Of a DNA stretch of 64,000 bases, positions 49,338 through 57,240 are shown piece by piece. The notes beneath the pieces were generated by a model. That model searched no databases. It saw nothing but the letters and a program-made list of their open reading frames with translations, and was not told the origin of the DNA. The stretch is taken from NCBI GenBank assembly GCA_949035555.1, contig CAROLD010000001.1:62001-126000 (forward strand). Direction: 5' to 3'. A program made the position numbers and the translations under genes. The DNA comes from an uncultured bacterium (GTDB lineage: Bacteria; Cyanobacteriota; Vampirovibrionia; Gastranaerophilales; Gastranaerophilaceae). Within the stretch, counting starts at the first letter, position 1. The number at the start of each line of letters is the position of its first letter.

Positions 49338-50564
49338 CTAAAAACTTTCAGCAATATCTCTTAGAATATCAAGTAATGAAGTCGGTAATTCATTATTTGT
49401 TACAGCTTCTGTAATAGCATCATTTGTTATAATATCTGCAACATCTGAATGATTTTCTGCTATACGATGCAGAAATTCATTAAAATGTTCCATCTGAGCG
49501 GTAAAAGCCGATGCTGATTGCGGATGATATTCCAATAAATATTCTTTCATTTTGATTTTTTCGAAGAAATCAGAAATTTCACCTAGCGAATCAGTTTCTA
49601 AATGGTATCTATTAAGAATAGCTTTTAAATTTTCATCTAAGCCTATTTTTGAAATGCTTCCATCAGGTTTTTCAATAGTAATAATTTCCCTTCCGAAAAC
49701 ATCATATGATTTAGAACGATCATATAAGTTATTAACTTTTCCATCAGGTGAGAACGGATTGAAGAAATCAATAATTTTTTGAGATATAGTTCTGTTATCA
49801 TCAGGATCAACTACCTTATATCCGTCTTTTGAAATTCGACCTTCATCATGGTAAATTTTGTTTAATACCTTATCATGCTCCGGAGCATGACCTGTTTTTT
49901 CAATATACTCTTCTCGTGTAAGATTATAACGATATGTACCTCCGTTTATTGCGCTAAGCGGGGAACCTTGAAAATTAGGCGAATTCAGTGCCGGTATCGC
50001 GATATTTTCAAAAATCCCATCTGCATTTTTGATAAATGACATCTCTCTGTCCGGATCAATCATTACACCGTGATCCATATCAATATATTTGTTATTAGAT
50101 AAGTCAATATCTACTGAACCGTCAAAGTTTTTAAACACTCCGCGTTCAATATCTGCAACATCATATCGGCTTGCATCAATATCAATTGGGGTTCCCTCAA
50201 TTTTGAGGATACCTTCTTCTGCGTTGGCAGTAATTTTATCTGTTTTTAATTCATCAACACTCATTAAATATGTGCCGTCCGGAAGAAAAATATCTTTAAC
50301 ATCCATATGTTTCATTGCATATGATGCGGCACCGATAGATAACGCAAACGGTGCACCGATAATTCCTATCATAGCTAAATCTTTTGCAATATCTTTGATT
50401 TTATTTTTCTTATCTACTCCTGTAAACGAAACATCATTTGCAGATTTTACAAACATGTCAGATTCAAGATTGTTCATTCTTGATATACTTTGACTTGAAA
50501 AATTGGTCAATCTTTGATTTTGGATAGAGTTCCCCGCAGAAAATGTGTATAATTGTACCTTCAT
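49338..50564 (-). CDS. FTG-motif protein, unknown function
   Basis: A 408-residue protein. I start at the ATG at 50562-50564 (MKVQLYTF), where AGGAGGG lies 4 nt upstream, rather than at an ATG 54 nt earlier. Motif NDVSFTGVDKK has F47. A membrane segment follows (LAMIGIIGAPFALSIGAAS, about 61-79), then a long Asp-rich, beta-repetitive domain (GTYLMSVDELKTDKITANAE, GSVDIDLSNNKYIDMDHGVM) suggestive of an external or adhesive repeat fold. First gene of the operon with the 783-aa AAA+ protein, so likely a partner or client. No family recognised. Confidence 0.68.
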   Translation of the reverse strand: MKVQLYTFSAGNSIQNQRLTNFSSQSISRMNNLESDMFVKSANDVSFTGVDKKNKIKDIAKDLAMIGIIGAPFALSIGAASYAMKHMDVKDIFLPDGTYLMSVDELKTDKITANAEEGILKIEGTPIDIDASRYDVADIERGVFKNFDGSVDIDLSNNKYIDMDHGVMIDPDREMSFIKNADGIFENIAIPALNSPNFQGSPLSAINGGTYRYNLTREEYIEKTGHAPEHDKVLNKIYHDEGRISKDGYKVVDPDDNRTISQKIIDFFNPFSPDGKVNNLYDRSKSYDVFGREIITIEKPDGSISKIGLDENLKAILNRYHLETDSLGEISDFFEKIKMKEYLLEYHPQSASAFTAQMEHFNEFLHRIAENHSDVADIITNDAITEAVTNNELPTSLLDILRDIAESF

Positions 50565-50696
50565 ATACCCTCCTAAACTTTCTTTTGTTAAACCACAAAC
50601 AAAAACCAATTTGCTCAATAAAAATTTTTCAATTTACAAATATTTACAATCAACAGAATTTCATACAAATATATGACAAAAATTATTCTTAGATAA

Positions 50697-50702
50697 TATA
50701 AT
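50697..50702 (+). promoter_or_regulatory. -10 box close to the GT8 start
   Basis: TATAAT with ATGACA (50673-50678) 18 nt upstream; the ATG at 50711 is 9 nt past the -10 and no Shine-Dalgarno exists. A leaderless or near-leaderless mRNA is predicted. Confidence 0.45.
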
Positions 50703-50710
50703 ATTTATGT

Positions 50711-51646
50711 ATGGAAAATTTATACAAAAAGACGGTTAATATTGTATTTGGAACAAACAATAAATATGCGCCTTATTTAACAGTTGCGCTAAAATCACTT
50801 ATTGATAACACATCAGCAGAACGAAAATATAAAATTTATATTTTTGAATCTGACATAGATGATAATTTGAAGTCTGCAATTTTATCTATGATAAACAATA
50901 TTGAAAATATTTCTATAGAATTTATTAATACAGATGCGATTTACAATGGTTATGACACTGAAAAGTTATTCTGCCATCTGCATTTTTCGAAAGAAATGTA
51001 TTTAAGAGGTTTTATACCTCAGGTATTATCTGATAAAGAAAAAGCAATTTATATTGATTGTGACACTATTGTTCAAGGTGATGTTGCGGAGCTTTTTGAT
51101 ATTGAGCTTGGTGATAATTATCTTGCAGCAGTAAAAGACTTCAATACAATATTAAATTACAGGTATTACCCTAATGTTAAAATATATTTTGACCAGTGTC
51201 TGCATTTTACAAATGTGGCAAACTATTTTAATTCAGGAGTTCTTTTAATGGATCTCCAAAAACTCAGAGAAATAAAACTTCCTGACAAAATGTTTGAACT
51301 TTTAGATTTTCATAAAGAACTTTTATATCCCGATCAGGATTTGTTAAATCTTATTTGTGACGGAAAAGTTAAAATCATTGATAATAATTGGAACTATGTA
51401 TTTGCCATAAACCCAGCAATCGTTCAGGATCATAATGCAAAAGAGCTTGCCCTGGAATATGTCCGCGGTATTTCAGAACCGAAGATAATTCATTACTTAT
51501 CAGAACATAAACCTTGGGATTTACCGGATATGTTTTACGGTGATATCTGGTGGAAATGGGCTAAAAAGACTCCGATTTATCAAAACTTGCTGAAAGCATA
51601 TTTTGATAAACATCCTGAAGCTTTGAATAATGTAAAGCCGCAATAA
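50711..51646 (+). CDS. Glycosyltransferase family 8
   Basis: Retaining glycosyltransferase that moves a hexose from a UDP-sugar. GT8 signatures: NIVFGTNNKYAPYLTVALKS at the N-terminus, AIYIDCDTIVQGDVAELF with the DxD metal site (D117-x-D119 region), NYFNSGVLLMDLQKLRE, YPDQDLLNLIC and a C-terminal IIHYLSEHKPWD with the conserved HxxxxKPW. 311 aa is usual for bacterial LgtC/GspA-like members. It is divergent from the FTG/AAA+ operon and converges on the FTG membrane gene. The acceptor is unknown (surface glycan or protein). Confidence 0.92.
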   Translation: MENLYKKTVNIVFGTNNKYAPYLTVALKSLIDNTSAERKYKIYIFESDIDDNLKSAILSMINNIENISIEFINTDAIYNGYDTEKLFCHLHFSKEMYLRGFIPQVLSDKEKAIYIDCDTIVQGDVAELFDIELGDNYLAAVKDFNTILNYRYYPNVKIYFDQCLHFTNVANYFNSGVLLMDLQKLREIKLPDKMFELLDFHKELLYPDQDLLNLICDGKVKIIDNNWNYVFAINPAIVQDHNAKELALEYVRGISEPKIIHYLSEHKPWDLPDMFYGDIWWKWAKKTPIYQNLLKAYFDKHPEALNNVKPQ

Positions 51647-52648
51647 TTATTTGCTGTGCTTTTCTATATATTTATCGATTTTTTCAGCCATATAAGTTGA
51701 AAAAATCGGAAGTATGCAGTAATAAATTCCCGCAAATATCAATGCTGGACGCAAGATATTTATTCCTTCAACATATTTTTGGAGTTTAGGGTCTGCGGCA
51801 TTTATTTGCTTAAATTTGTCTATAAAACCGGCTGTTTTATTTTTTATAATTTTGTCTAATCCGTAACCCAGAGTAAGAGTTATTGCTGTCGAGATGACAT
51901 TATTATAAATAAGAGCTTTTTTGCGGTTTTCTTTTATTTTATCGCTTTTATTTGTCTGGTAAACAAAAGAAGATGTCAGCAAAATATCCGTACCTGCGGT
52001 AATGTGTTTTGCAATATCTTTGTCTTTTGATTCATATTTTTTTGCAAAATTTTGAAAAGTTTTATTATCTATAATTTTACCAAGCGCTTTTGAAAGTTTA
52101 TCTGTTCCGCCAGTAAAATTTAAGCTTTTATCATTAATATACTGTAAATGATTAATTTGTGATGGGTTTTTATCTTCTAATTTTGCAGTTTTATGTTTTA
52201 AAAACATTTTGTCCATTAATACCGGAATTAATGCCAGAGTAAGCATAGATTTGGGTATTGCAGTAAAAAAACCTGTGCTTAACTTAACAATTTGTGTCAA
52301 AAGTTTATAGCTTTTAGGGCTTAAATTATCAAAATTTTTCAAAAATCTGTGAGGATTTTCGTCTATATTTTTGACAGCATTTTCAATCGGAATTGCAATG
52401 GCTTCAACTATTCCAAACTTAATTAATCCGGAACATATAGAATTTGCAGCCGCATACTGCTTGTTTTCTTTTTCTGTATTCGGGGTTGAAATTATCGCCA
52501 AAGGCCGTATTGCAAGAGATAAAAACAAAGATGTGCCGGCATGAAAAGATGTTCCGTGTTCGGAAATTTTTTCCAAACTCCTTAGGACTGTTTTATTTTT
52601 TAACAGTCTTGTCGAGAGTTTGTTTGGGTTAATTTGTTGTATGCGCAT
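51647..52648 (-). CDS. FTG-motif membrane protein, paralog of the 38429 gene product
   Basis: A 333-residue protein starting MRIQQINPNKLSTRLLKNKT. Hydrophobic segments lie near 39-54, 70-88, 122-148, 238-255 and 295-318. The loop after the third carries SLNFTGGTDKLSKALGK (F178). The layout (membrane hairpin, FTG loop, YGLDKIIKN, C-terminal hairpin) parallels the 38429 protein (KGLDKTANK). The start codon is supported by AGGACA, a weak ribosome-binding site. No family recognised. Converges on GT8 with no gap. Confidence 0.65.
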   Translation of the reverse strand: MRIQQINPNKLSTRLLKNKTVLRSLEKISEHGTSFHAGTSLFLSLAIRPLAIISTPNTEKENKQYAAANSICSGLIKFGIVEAIAIPIENAVKNIDENPHRFLKNFDNLSPKSYKLLTQIVKLSTGFFTAIPKSMLTLALIPVLMDKMFLKHKTAKLEDKNPSQINHLQYINDKSLNFTGGTDKLSKALGKIIDNKTFQNFAKKYESKDKDIAKHITAGTDILLTSSFVYQTNKSDKIKENRKKALIYNNVISTAITLTLGYGLDKIIKNKTAGFIDKFKQINAADPKLQKYVEGINILRPALIFAGIYYCILPIFSTYMAEKIDKYIEKHSK

Positions 52649-52754
52649 TTTATTGTCCTGTTATCAGTAAACAATAATCATAGTTAAAAGTAAAATGATT
52701 ATAAATATTTTTAAACTATTTCATTATCTTATAATTTAGGTTAAAATAACTTTA

Positions 52755-53441
52755 ATGAAAATCGCAGAATTTATTAAAAAAGAATTAACCGGCTGGGGAA
52801 AATATGAAAGAATAATTTTCCCGTTAGAAATTGTTTTAATCATTCTGCTTTCTGTTGTTATGAAGGACAGCAAAATTGCTCTTATTTCAGCAATTTGCGG
52901 AATTAGTTACACAATACTTGCCGGTAAGGGTAAAATTTCGTGCTATTTTTTCGGACTTTGCGGAACTCTATGCTATTCTTTAATTTCATTGCAAAATCAA
53001 CTTTTCGGGAATTTGGTATTATATTTGTTATATTATTTTCCAATGCAGATTGTAGGTATTTTTAAATGGAAAAAACATTTAAAAAAAGGGGCACAGGAAA
53101 TTATTAAAACTAAATTATCAGATAAAGAAAGAATTTTATATACTACGATTTCAATAATTTCATCAATTGTTTTATATTTCATTTTAAAATATTTTAATGA
53201 CCTGAGTCCTTTAATTGATTCGATTACATCAATTCTGTCAATTGTCGGCTTGATACTGACGGTAAAAAGATGTATAGAGCAATGGTATGTTTGGTTTATC
53301 GTAAACGGACTATCCACAATTATGTGGATTAAAGCATATTTGCACGGTTCCAACTGCTTTGCAACAATTATTATGTGGGCAACATATTTTGTGCTTTCAA
53401 TATATTTTCTTCATACGTGGAAAAAAGAAGTAAAAATCTAA
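52755..53441 (+). CDS. pnuC: Nicotinamide riboside transporter PnuC
   Basis: Membrane transporter for nicotinamide riboside, feeding NAD salvage. About seven hydrophobic segments; PnuC features are the N-terminal LTGWGKYERIIFPLEIVL, FGNLVLYLLYYFPMQIVGIFKW-like helix with NxxxxxxY and P, and the C-terminal QWYVWFIVNGLSTIMWIKAY. 228 aa is normal. A -10-like TAAAAT (52742-52747) within TAGGTTAAAATAAC ends 8 nt before the ATG, without a good Shine-Dalgarno. No NAD-biosynthesis gene is adjacent. Confidence 0.87.
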   Translation: MKIAEFIKKELTGWGKYERIIFPLEIVLIILLSVVMKDSKIALISAICGISYTILAGKGKISCYFFGLCGTLCYSLISLQNQLFGNLVLYLLYYFPMQIVGIFKWKKHLKKGAQEIIKTKLSDKERILYTTISIISSIVLYFILKYFNDLSPLIDSITSILSIVGLILTVKRCIEQWYVWFIVNGLSTIMWIKAYLHGSNCFATIIMWATYFVLSIYFLHTWKKEVKI

Positions 53442-53487
53442 TTGTCATAAAAAATGTTTTTGTTATCATAATAACAAAGGCAAAAAT

Positions 53488-55032
53488 ATGACAACTTCAG
53501 ATAACACCCCGATAAACCCTTATGTAGTAGCAATATCCGTTTTATTGCCTTCTTTTTTGGCACTTGCTGCATCTTCTGCAACAAATGTTTGTCAGCCCAA
53601 TATTGCAGGTTACTTCGGAGCTACGCAATACGAGGCAAATACTGTTATAACATGTTATATTATCTCAGGCGGAATAATGCTTCCTGTTACGGGTTATTTG
53701 GTTCTAACCATCGGTAAAAAGCTGTTATTTTATTACAGTATTATATTATTTTGTTTAGGATGTTTCCTCTGTATTGTTGCTCCAAACCTTCAAGCTTTAA
53801 TTGGGGCAAGAATTGTTCAAGGTATCGGAAGCGGCTGTATTCTTCCATTGTGCCAGGCTGTTTTATTAGAAGTTTTCCCAAAAGAACAGCGCGGTGTTGC
53901 AATGGGTCTGTTTGGGGTTGCAGCGATGTTTTCTCCGCTTGCCGGACCTTTTATGGGCGGGTATTTGACGGATAACCTATCCTGGCAATGGGTATTCATT
54001 ATTAATATTCCCCTTTGTATTTTAGCCCTTTTGTTAATAAAATTATTTGTTCCTGATGACAAACCTCCTAAAACATCAAAAAAGAAGAAATTCGATATTG
54101 TAGGTTATTTTTCTATTATTCTCGCTATGGCTTGTATGCAAATTGTTCTGGATAGAGGTCAGCAGTATAACTGGTTTGATACCCCTTGGATTTGTTATTT
54201 GACGGGAATTTGCATTTTTTCATTTATATTCTTTTATGTATGGGAATTGGAGTATGATAATCCTGTTATTGATATAAGAGTTTTTAAGGATCGAAATTTC
54301 TTATTCGGAACCATTGCAAGTTCATTTATTAATGTAATGTTGTATTCAACATTACTTTTGGTTCCAATGTTTGTTCAAAGTATGTTAGGATACAGTCCTT
54401 CTATGTCAGGACTGGCAATGTTTCCGCGCGCAATAATTTGTCTTATCGGATTACTTGCAGTTGGGGAAATTTCAAAATATGTAAAGGCTAGAATTCTTGC
54501 AATTATTGGACTTTTAATAATGGGGATTTCTGTTCTTATGCTTACTCAAATGAATTTAACATCATCTATGGTCAGTATTGTCATTCCAAATATCTTGCTG
54601 TGTATCGGAGTTCCGACAGCTTTTGTACCGATTACGGCATTGTCTTTTCAAACGCTGCCTGCAAAAAAGAATGCTGATGCAGCTGCATTGCATGCACTTT
54701 TTAAAAATGTAATTACTGCAATCTCAACAGCTCTTTCTGCAACTTTTATTGCAAGGGCTTCGCAGGTTCATCAAAATTATCTGGTGGGAGATTTATCCCA
54801 TCATAATATGATGTTCAGATATAAATTCATGATGTTAAAAAGTAAATTTCTTATTCATTGCCCTGAAGTTCTTGCGGCTAAAAAAGCCAATGGTATGTTA
54901 TATAAAGAACTTTTACAGCAGTCCAAACTTGCATCTTTTTATGATGCATTCGCAATTTTAGCTTTGCTTTGTATTCTGGTAATCCCATTATTATTTTTAT
55001 TAAAAATTAAAAAATTTAAAAACGCAAAATAA
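53488..55032 (+). CDS. MFS drug exporter, DHA2 (EmrB/QacA) family
   Basis: A 514-residue proton-coupled exporter with 14 predicted membrane segments. DHA2 features: ATNVCQPNIAGYFGATQYEA, ISGGIMLPVTGYL, RIVQGIGSGCILPLCQAVLL (motif C-like, helix 4-5), FPKEQRGVAMGLFG, SPLAGPFMGGYLTDNLSWQW and FIINIPL. AAAGG precedes the ATG. It converges on a TolC-family gene with 3 nt between them, but no EmrA-type adaptor is present here. Substrate unknown. Confidence 0.92.
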   Translation: MTTSDNTPINPYVVAISVLLPSFLALAASSATNVCQPNIAGYFGATQYEANTVITCYIISGGIMLPVTGYLVLTIGKKLLFYYSIILFCLGCFLCIVAPNLQALIGARIVQGIGSGCILPLCQAVLLEVFPKEQRGVAMGLFGVAAMFSPLAGPFMGGYLTDNLSWQWVFIINIPLCILALLLIKLFVPDDKPPKTSKKKKFDIVGYFSIILAMACMQIVLDRGQQYNWFDTPWICYLTGICIFSFIFFYVWELEYDNPVIDIRVFKDRNFLFGTIASSFINVMLYSTLLLVPMFVQSMLGYSPSMSGLAMFPRAIICLIGLLAVGEISKYVKARILAIIGLLIMGISVLMLTQMNLTSSMVSIVIPNILLCIGVPTAFVPITALSFQTLPAKKNADAAALHALFKNVITAISTALSATFIARASQVHQNYLVGDLSHHNMMFRYKFMMLKSKFLIHCPEVLAAKKANGMLYKELLQQSKLASFYDAFAILALLCILVIPLLFLLKIKKFKNAK

Positions 55033-55035
55033 ATT

Positions 55036-56325
55036 CTACAGAACAAAATTTTCATCATTAACTTCTCGTAAAAAAGATGTCCAGCTATTATAATATTCTG
55101 CTAAAGCATATGTATAGCCGATTACGATAGATTTATATGATTGTTTCATTACTATTAATGAAGTTATATCAGATTTTCCGGTCTCGTAAGATTGTTTTGA
55201 TAGTTCAATTAATTCTTCTGAATTTGTAAGGATTTTTGCTTCATAATAGTTCAAATTTTCTGCTGCGGTTAAAAACTTATCATAGGCAGAGGTTACATCA
55301 TTTTCAGCTTTATTTTTTACGGAATTATACTTTAATTCTGCCTGCCTGAGTTTTAACGCCGCATTTTGAATTTCCGGGGAATAATTATAAAATAGCGGAA
55401 TGTTAATTAAATTTGCACTAATATATGCTCCGCTGTTAAATCTACCGTCCTCAGAATGATTAGCTGTCTGGTATGCATACCCCCCGTTTATGGCAATATC
55501 AGGTATTTTTTGTCTCGCTATTACTGCCAAATTTTTTTCGGCAACATCAATTTCTTGTTTTGCTATTTGTATATCATATCTGTTTTCCAGTGCTTTTTGT
55601 AAAATGGACTTTACCTCTGGAAAATCTTTTGTCGGATGTGGTGTAAGCATTTCAGAAAAGTTATTTTCTTCATCAAAAATATTATCCCTGCTATCATAAA
55701 TAAATTGATTCGGTGTATTTATTATTTTATTAAAATTTGAGAGTGCACTTTTAACATTTGTCTTTGCACTGTTTACCTGAGTAATGAGTTGGTTAAGTGC
55801 TATTTCTGCCTGTAAAACATCTATTTCCGGAACATTTCCGGACTGAGCCCGCTGTTTTGCAATATTTAAAAGTTCTTCCTGTAGAGTTTGCTGCTGTTTA
55901 AGTGTTTCCAATACAGATTTTTCTGCAACCAAATGAATATAAGCTTCTCTTACATCCATTTTCAAATCAAATTTTGTGTAATCGACATTTTTTTCAGTCA
56001 GTTGAAAATGTGACTGAGCAAGTTTCTTTCGGGCTTGTCTCTTAGCAATTTCAACAGTCTGACTTAACCCGATTTGTCTTGGTTCACTCCAAGGAGCGGC
56101 ACCTGCATAAAATAAGGTTTCAAAAGATGGATTTTGCAGCCGATTTGCAGATTTGATATTGTTTTTTGCTATATTTATTTCAAGCTTTGCAGCCTGTAAA
56201 TCAATATTATTTTCTACAGCAACATCAATTGCTTCTTGCAAATAAACTTTTTTAACATCTTCTATTCCGAAAGATGCAGATTGCAGAAATATTAGAATAA
56301 AAATTATTAATAAGAAATTTTTCAT
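55036..56325 (-). CDS. TolC-family outer-membrane efflux protein
   Basis: A 429-residue outer-membrane channel component. Signal peptide FLLIIFILIFLQSASFG, then two repeats of the OEP/TolC type, each with long coiled helices: YLQEAIDVAVENNIDLQAAK, NPSFETLFYAGAAP, REAYIHLVAEKSVLETLKQQ and, in repeat 2, LENRYDIQIAKQEIDVAEKN, ARQKIPDIAINGGYAY, YETGKSDITSLIVMKQSY. Its presence shows that the cell has an outer membrane. It converges on the MFS exporter but has its own promoter. Confidence 0.92.
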   Translation of the reverse strand: MKNFLLIIFILIFLQSASFGIEDVKKVYLQEAIDVAVENNIDLQAAKLEINIAKNNIKSANRLQNPSFETLFYAGAAPWSEPRQIGLSQTVEIAKRQARKKLAQSHFQLTEKNVDYTKFDLKMDVREAYIHLVAEKSVLETLKQQQTLQEELLNIAKQRAQSGNVPEIDVLQAEIALNQLITQVNSAKTNVKSALSNFNKIINTPNQFIYDSRDNIFDEENNFSEMLTPHPTKDFPEVKSILQKALENRYDIQIAKQEIDVAEKNLAVIARQKIPDIAINGGYAYQTANHSEDGRFNSGAYISANLINIPLFYNYSPEIQNAALKLRQAELKYNSVKNKAENDVTSAYDKFLTAAENLNYYEAKILTNSEELIELSKQSYETGKSDITSLIVMKQSYKSIVIGYTYALAEYYNSWTSFLREVNDENFVL

Positions 56326-56339
56326 ACTTTATTAAAATA

Positions 56340-56413
56340 TCGGGATGACAGGATTTGAACCTGCGGCCCCTTCGTCCCGAACGAAGTGCGCTACCAAGCT
56401 GCGCTACATCCCG
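56340..56413 (-). tRNA. tRNA-Pro (anticodon CGG)
   Basis: The minus strand folds as a full cloverleaf: acceptor CGGGATG/CATCCCG, D arm GCGC-AGCTTGGTA-GCGC, anticodon arm CTTCG-TTCGGGA-CGAAG with anticodon CGG, variable loop GGGCC, T arm GCAGG-TTCAAAT-CCTGT, discriminator A. The C1-G72 pair is typical of bacterial tRNA-Pro. CCA is not encoded. Confidence 0.96.
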
Positions 56414-56587
56414 TGGTGTAAAAACTGTTGATACAACAATGTCTACATGAAATTTCCATTTATATGTTTATTATATCTCAAAAAAATTTATACAGCATTG
56501 TTTATAATATTTTAAGTTTATATTTACTCCCACCCTCTTGTAAAAAATCTTTGTGCGTACGATAATATTGGTGTTGAAGGATAGGAC

Positions 56588-57205
56588 ATGTCAAATATTT
56601 TAGTTTACGAACTGGATAAAAAAATTTATATAAACCTGACAAATCGTTGTACAAATGAGTGTATCTTCTGTCTAAGACAGGATAAAGACGATGTTTGCGG
56701 GCAGGAATTATGGCTCGATAGTGAAGATTTTACAGCTGAAGATGTTATTGATCAGCTTAAAAATTTTGAGCTGTCAAATGAAGTTATTTTCTGCGGATAT
56801 GGGGAACCAATGTTAAAATTTGAAATTTTACGTCAGGTTGCAAGTTATATTAAAGAAAATTACACGCATATAAAAATAAGAGTTAACACTAACGGGCATG
56901 CTAATTTTATATACAAAAAAAATGTTGTGCCGGAATTAAAAGGTTTAGTTGATGAATTTTCGGTAAGCCTTAACGGGACAACTTCAGAAGAATATGATGA
57001 ATTATCTCAACCAAAATTTGAAAACGCATATGAAGAAGTTAAAAAATTCATCAAATCCAGCTCAGATGCAGGAATCTCAACTATTGCATCCGTTGTTGAC
57101 GGGTACAAAGGCAGAAGACTTGATATAACTCGATGTGAAATAATTGCGAATGAACTTGGTGCAAAATTAAGAGTTCGCGAATGGATTCAGAACGGATATT
57201 CATAA
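56588..57205 (+). CDS. TatD-linked radical SAM protein
   Basis: A 205-residue radical SAM protein resembling the TIGR04038 (TatD-associated) family. The cluster motif is CTNECIFC in INLTNRCTNECIFCLRQ (residues about 21-28); VIFCGYGEPMLKFE is the G-G/E-P block that binds SAM, and RVNTNGHAN and VDEFSVSLNGTTSEEYDEL follow. It is shorter than most radical SAM enzymes and has no extra Fe-S domain. AAGGA precedes the ATG. No tatD gene is visible here. Function of the family is unknown. Confidence 0.87.
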   Translation: MSNILVYELDKKIYINLTNRCTNECIFCLRQDKDDVCGQELWLDSEDFTAEDVIDQLKNFELSNEVIFCGYGEPMLKFEILRQVASYIKENYTHIKIRVNTNGHANFIYKKNVVPELKGLVDEFSVSLNGTTSEEYDELSQPKFENAYEEVKKFIKSSSDAGISTIASVVDGYKGRRLDITRCEIIANELGAKLRVREWIQNGYS

Positions 57206-57240
57206 ACTTTTAATAATAAATAAAAAGGAAAGGACGAAAA

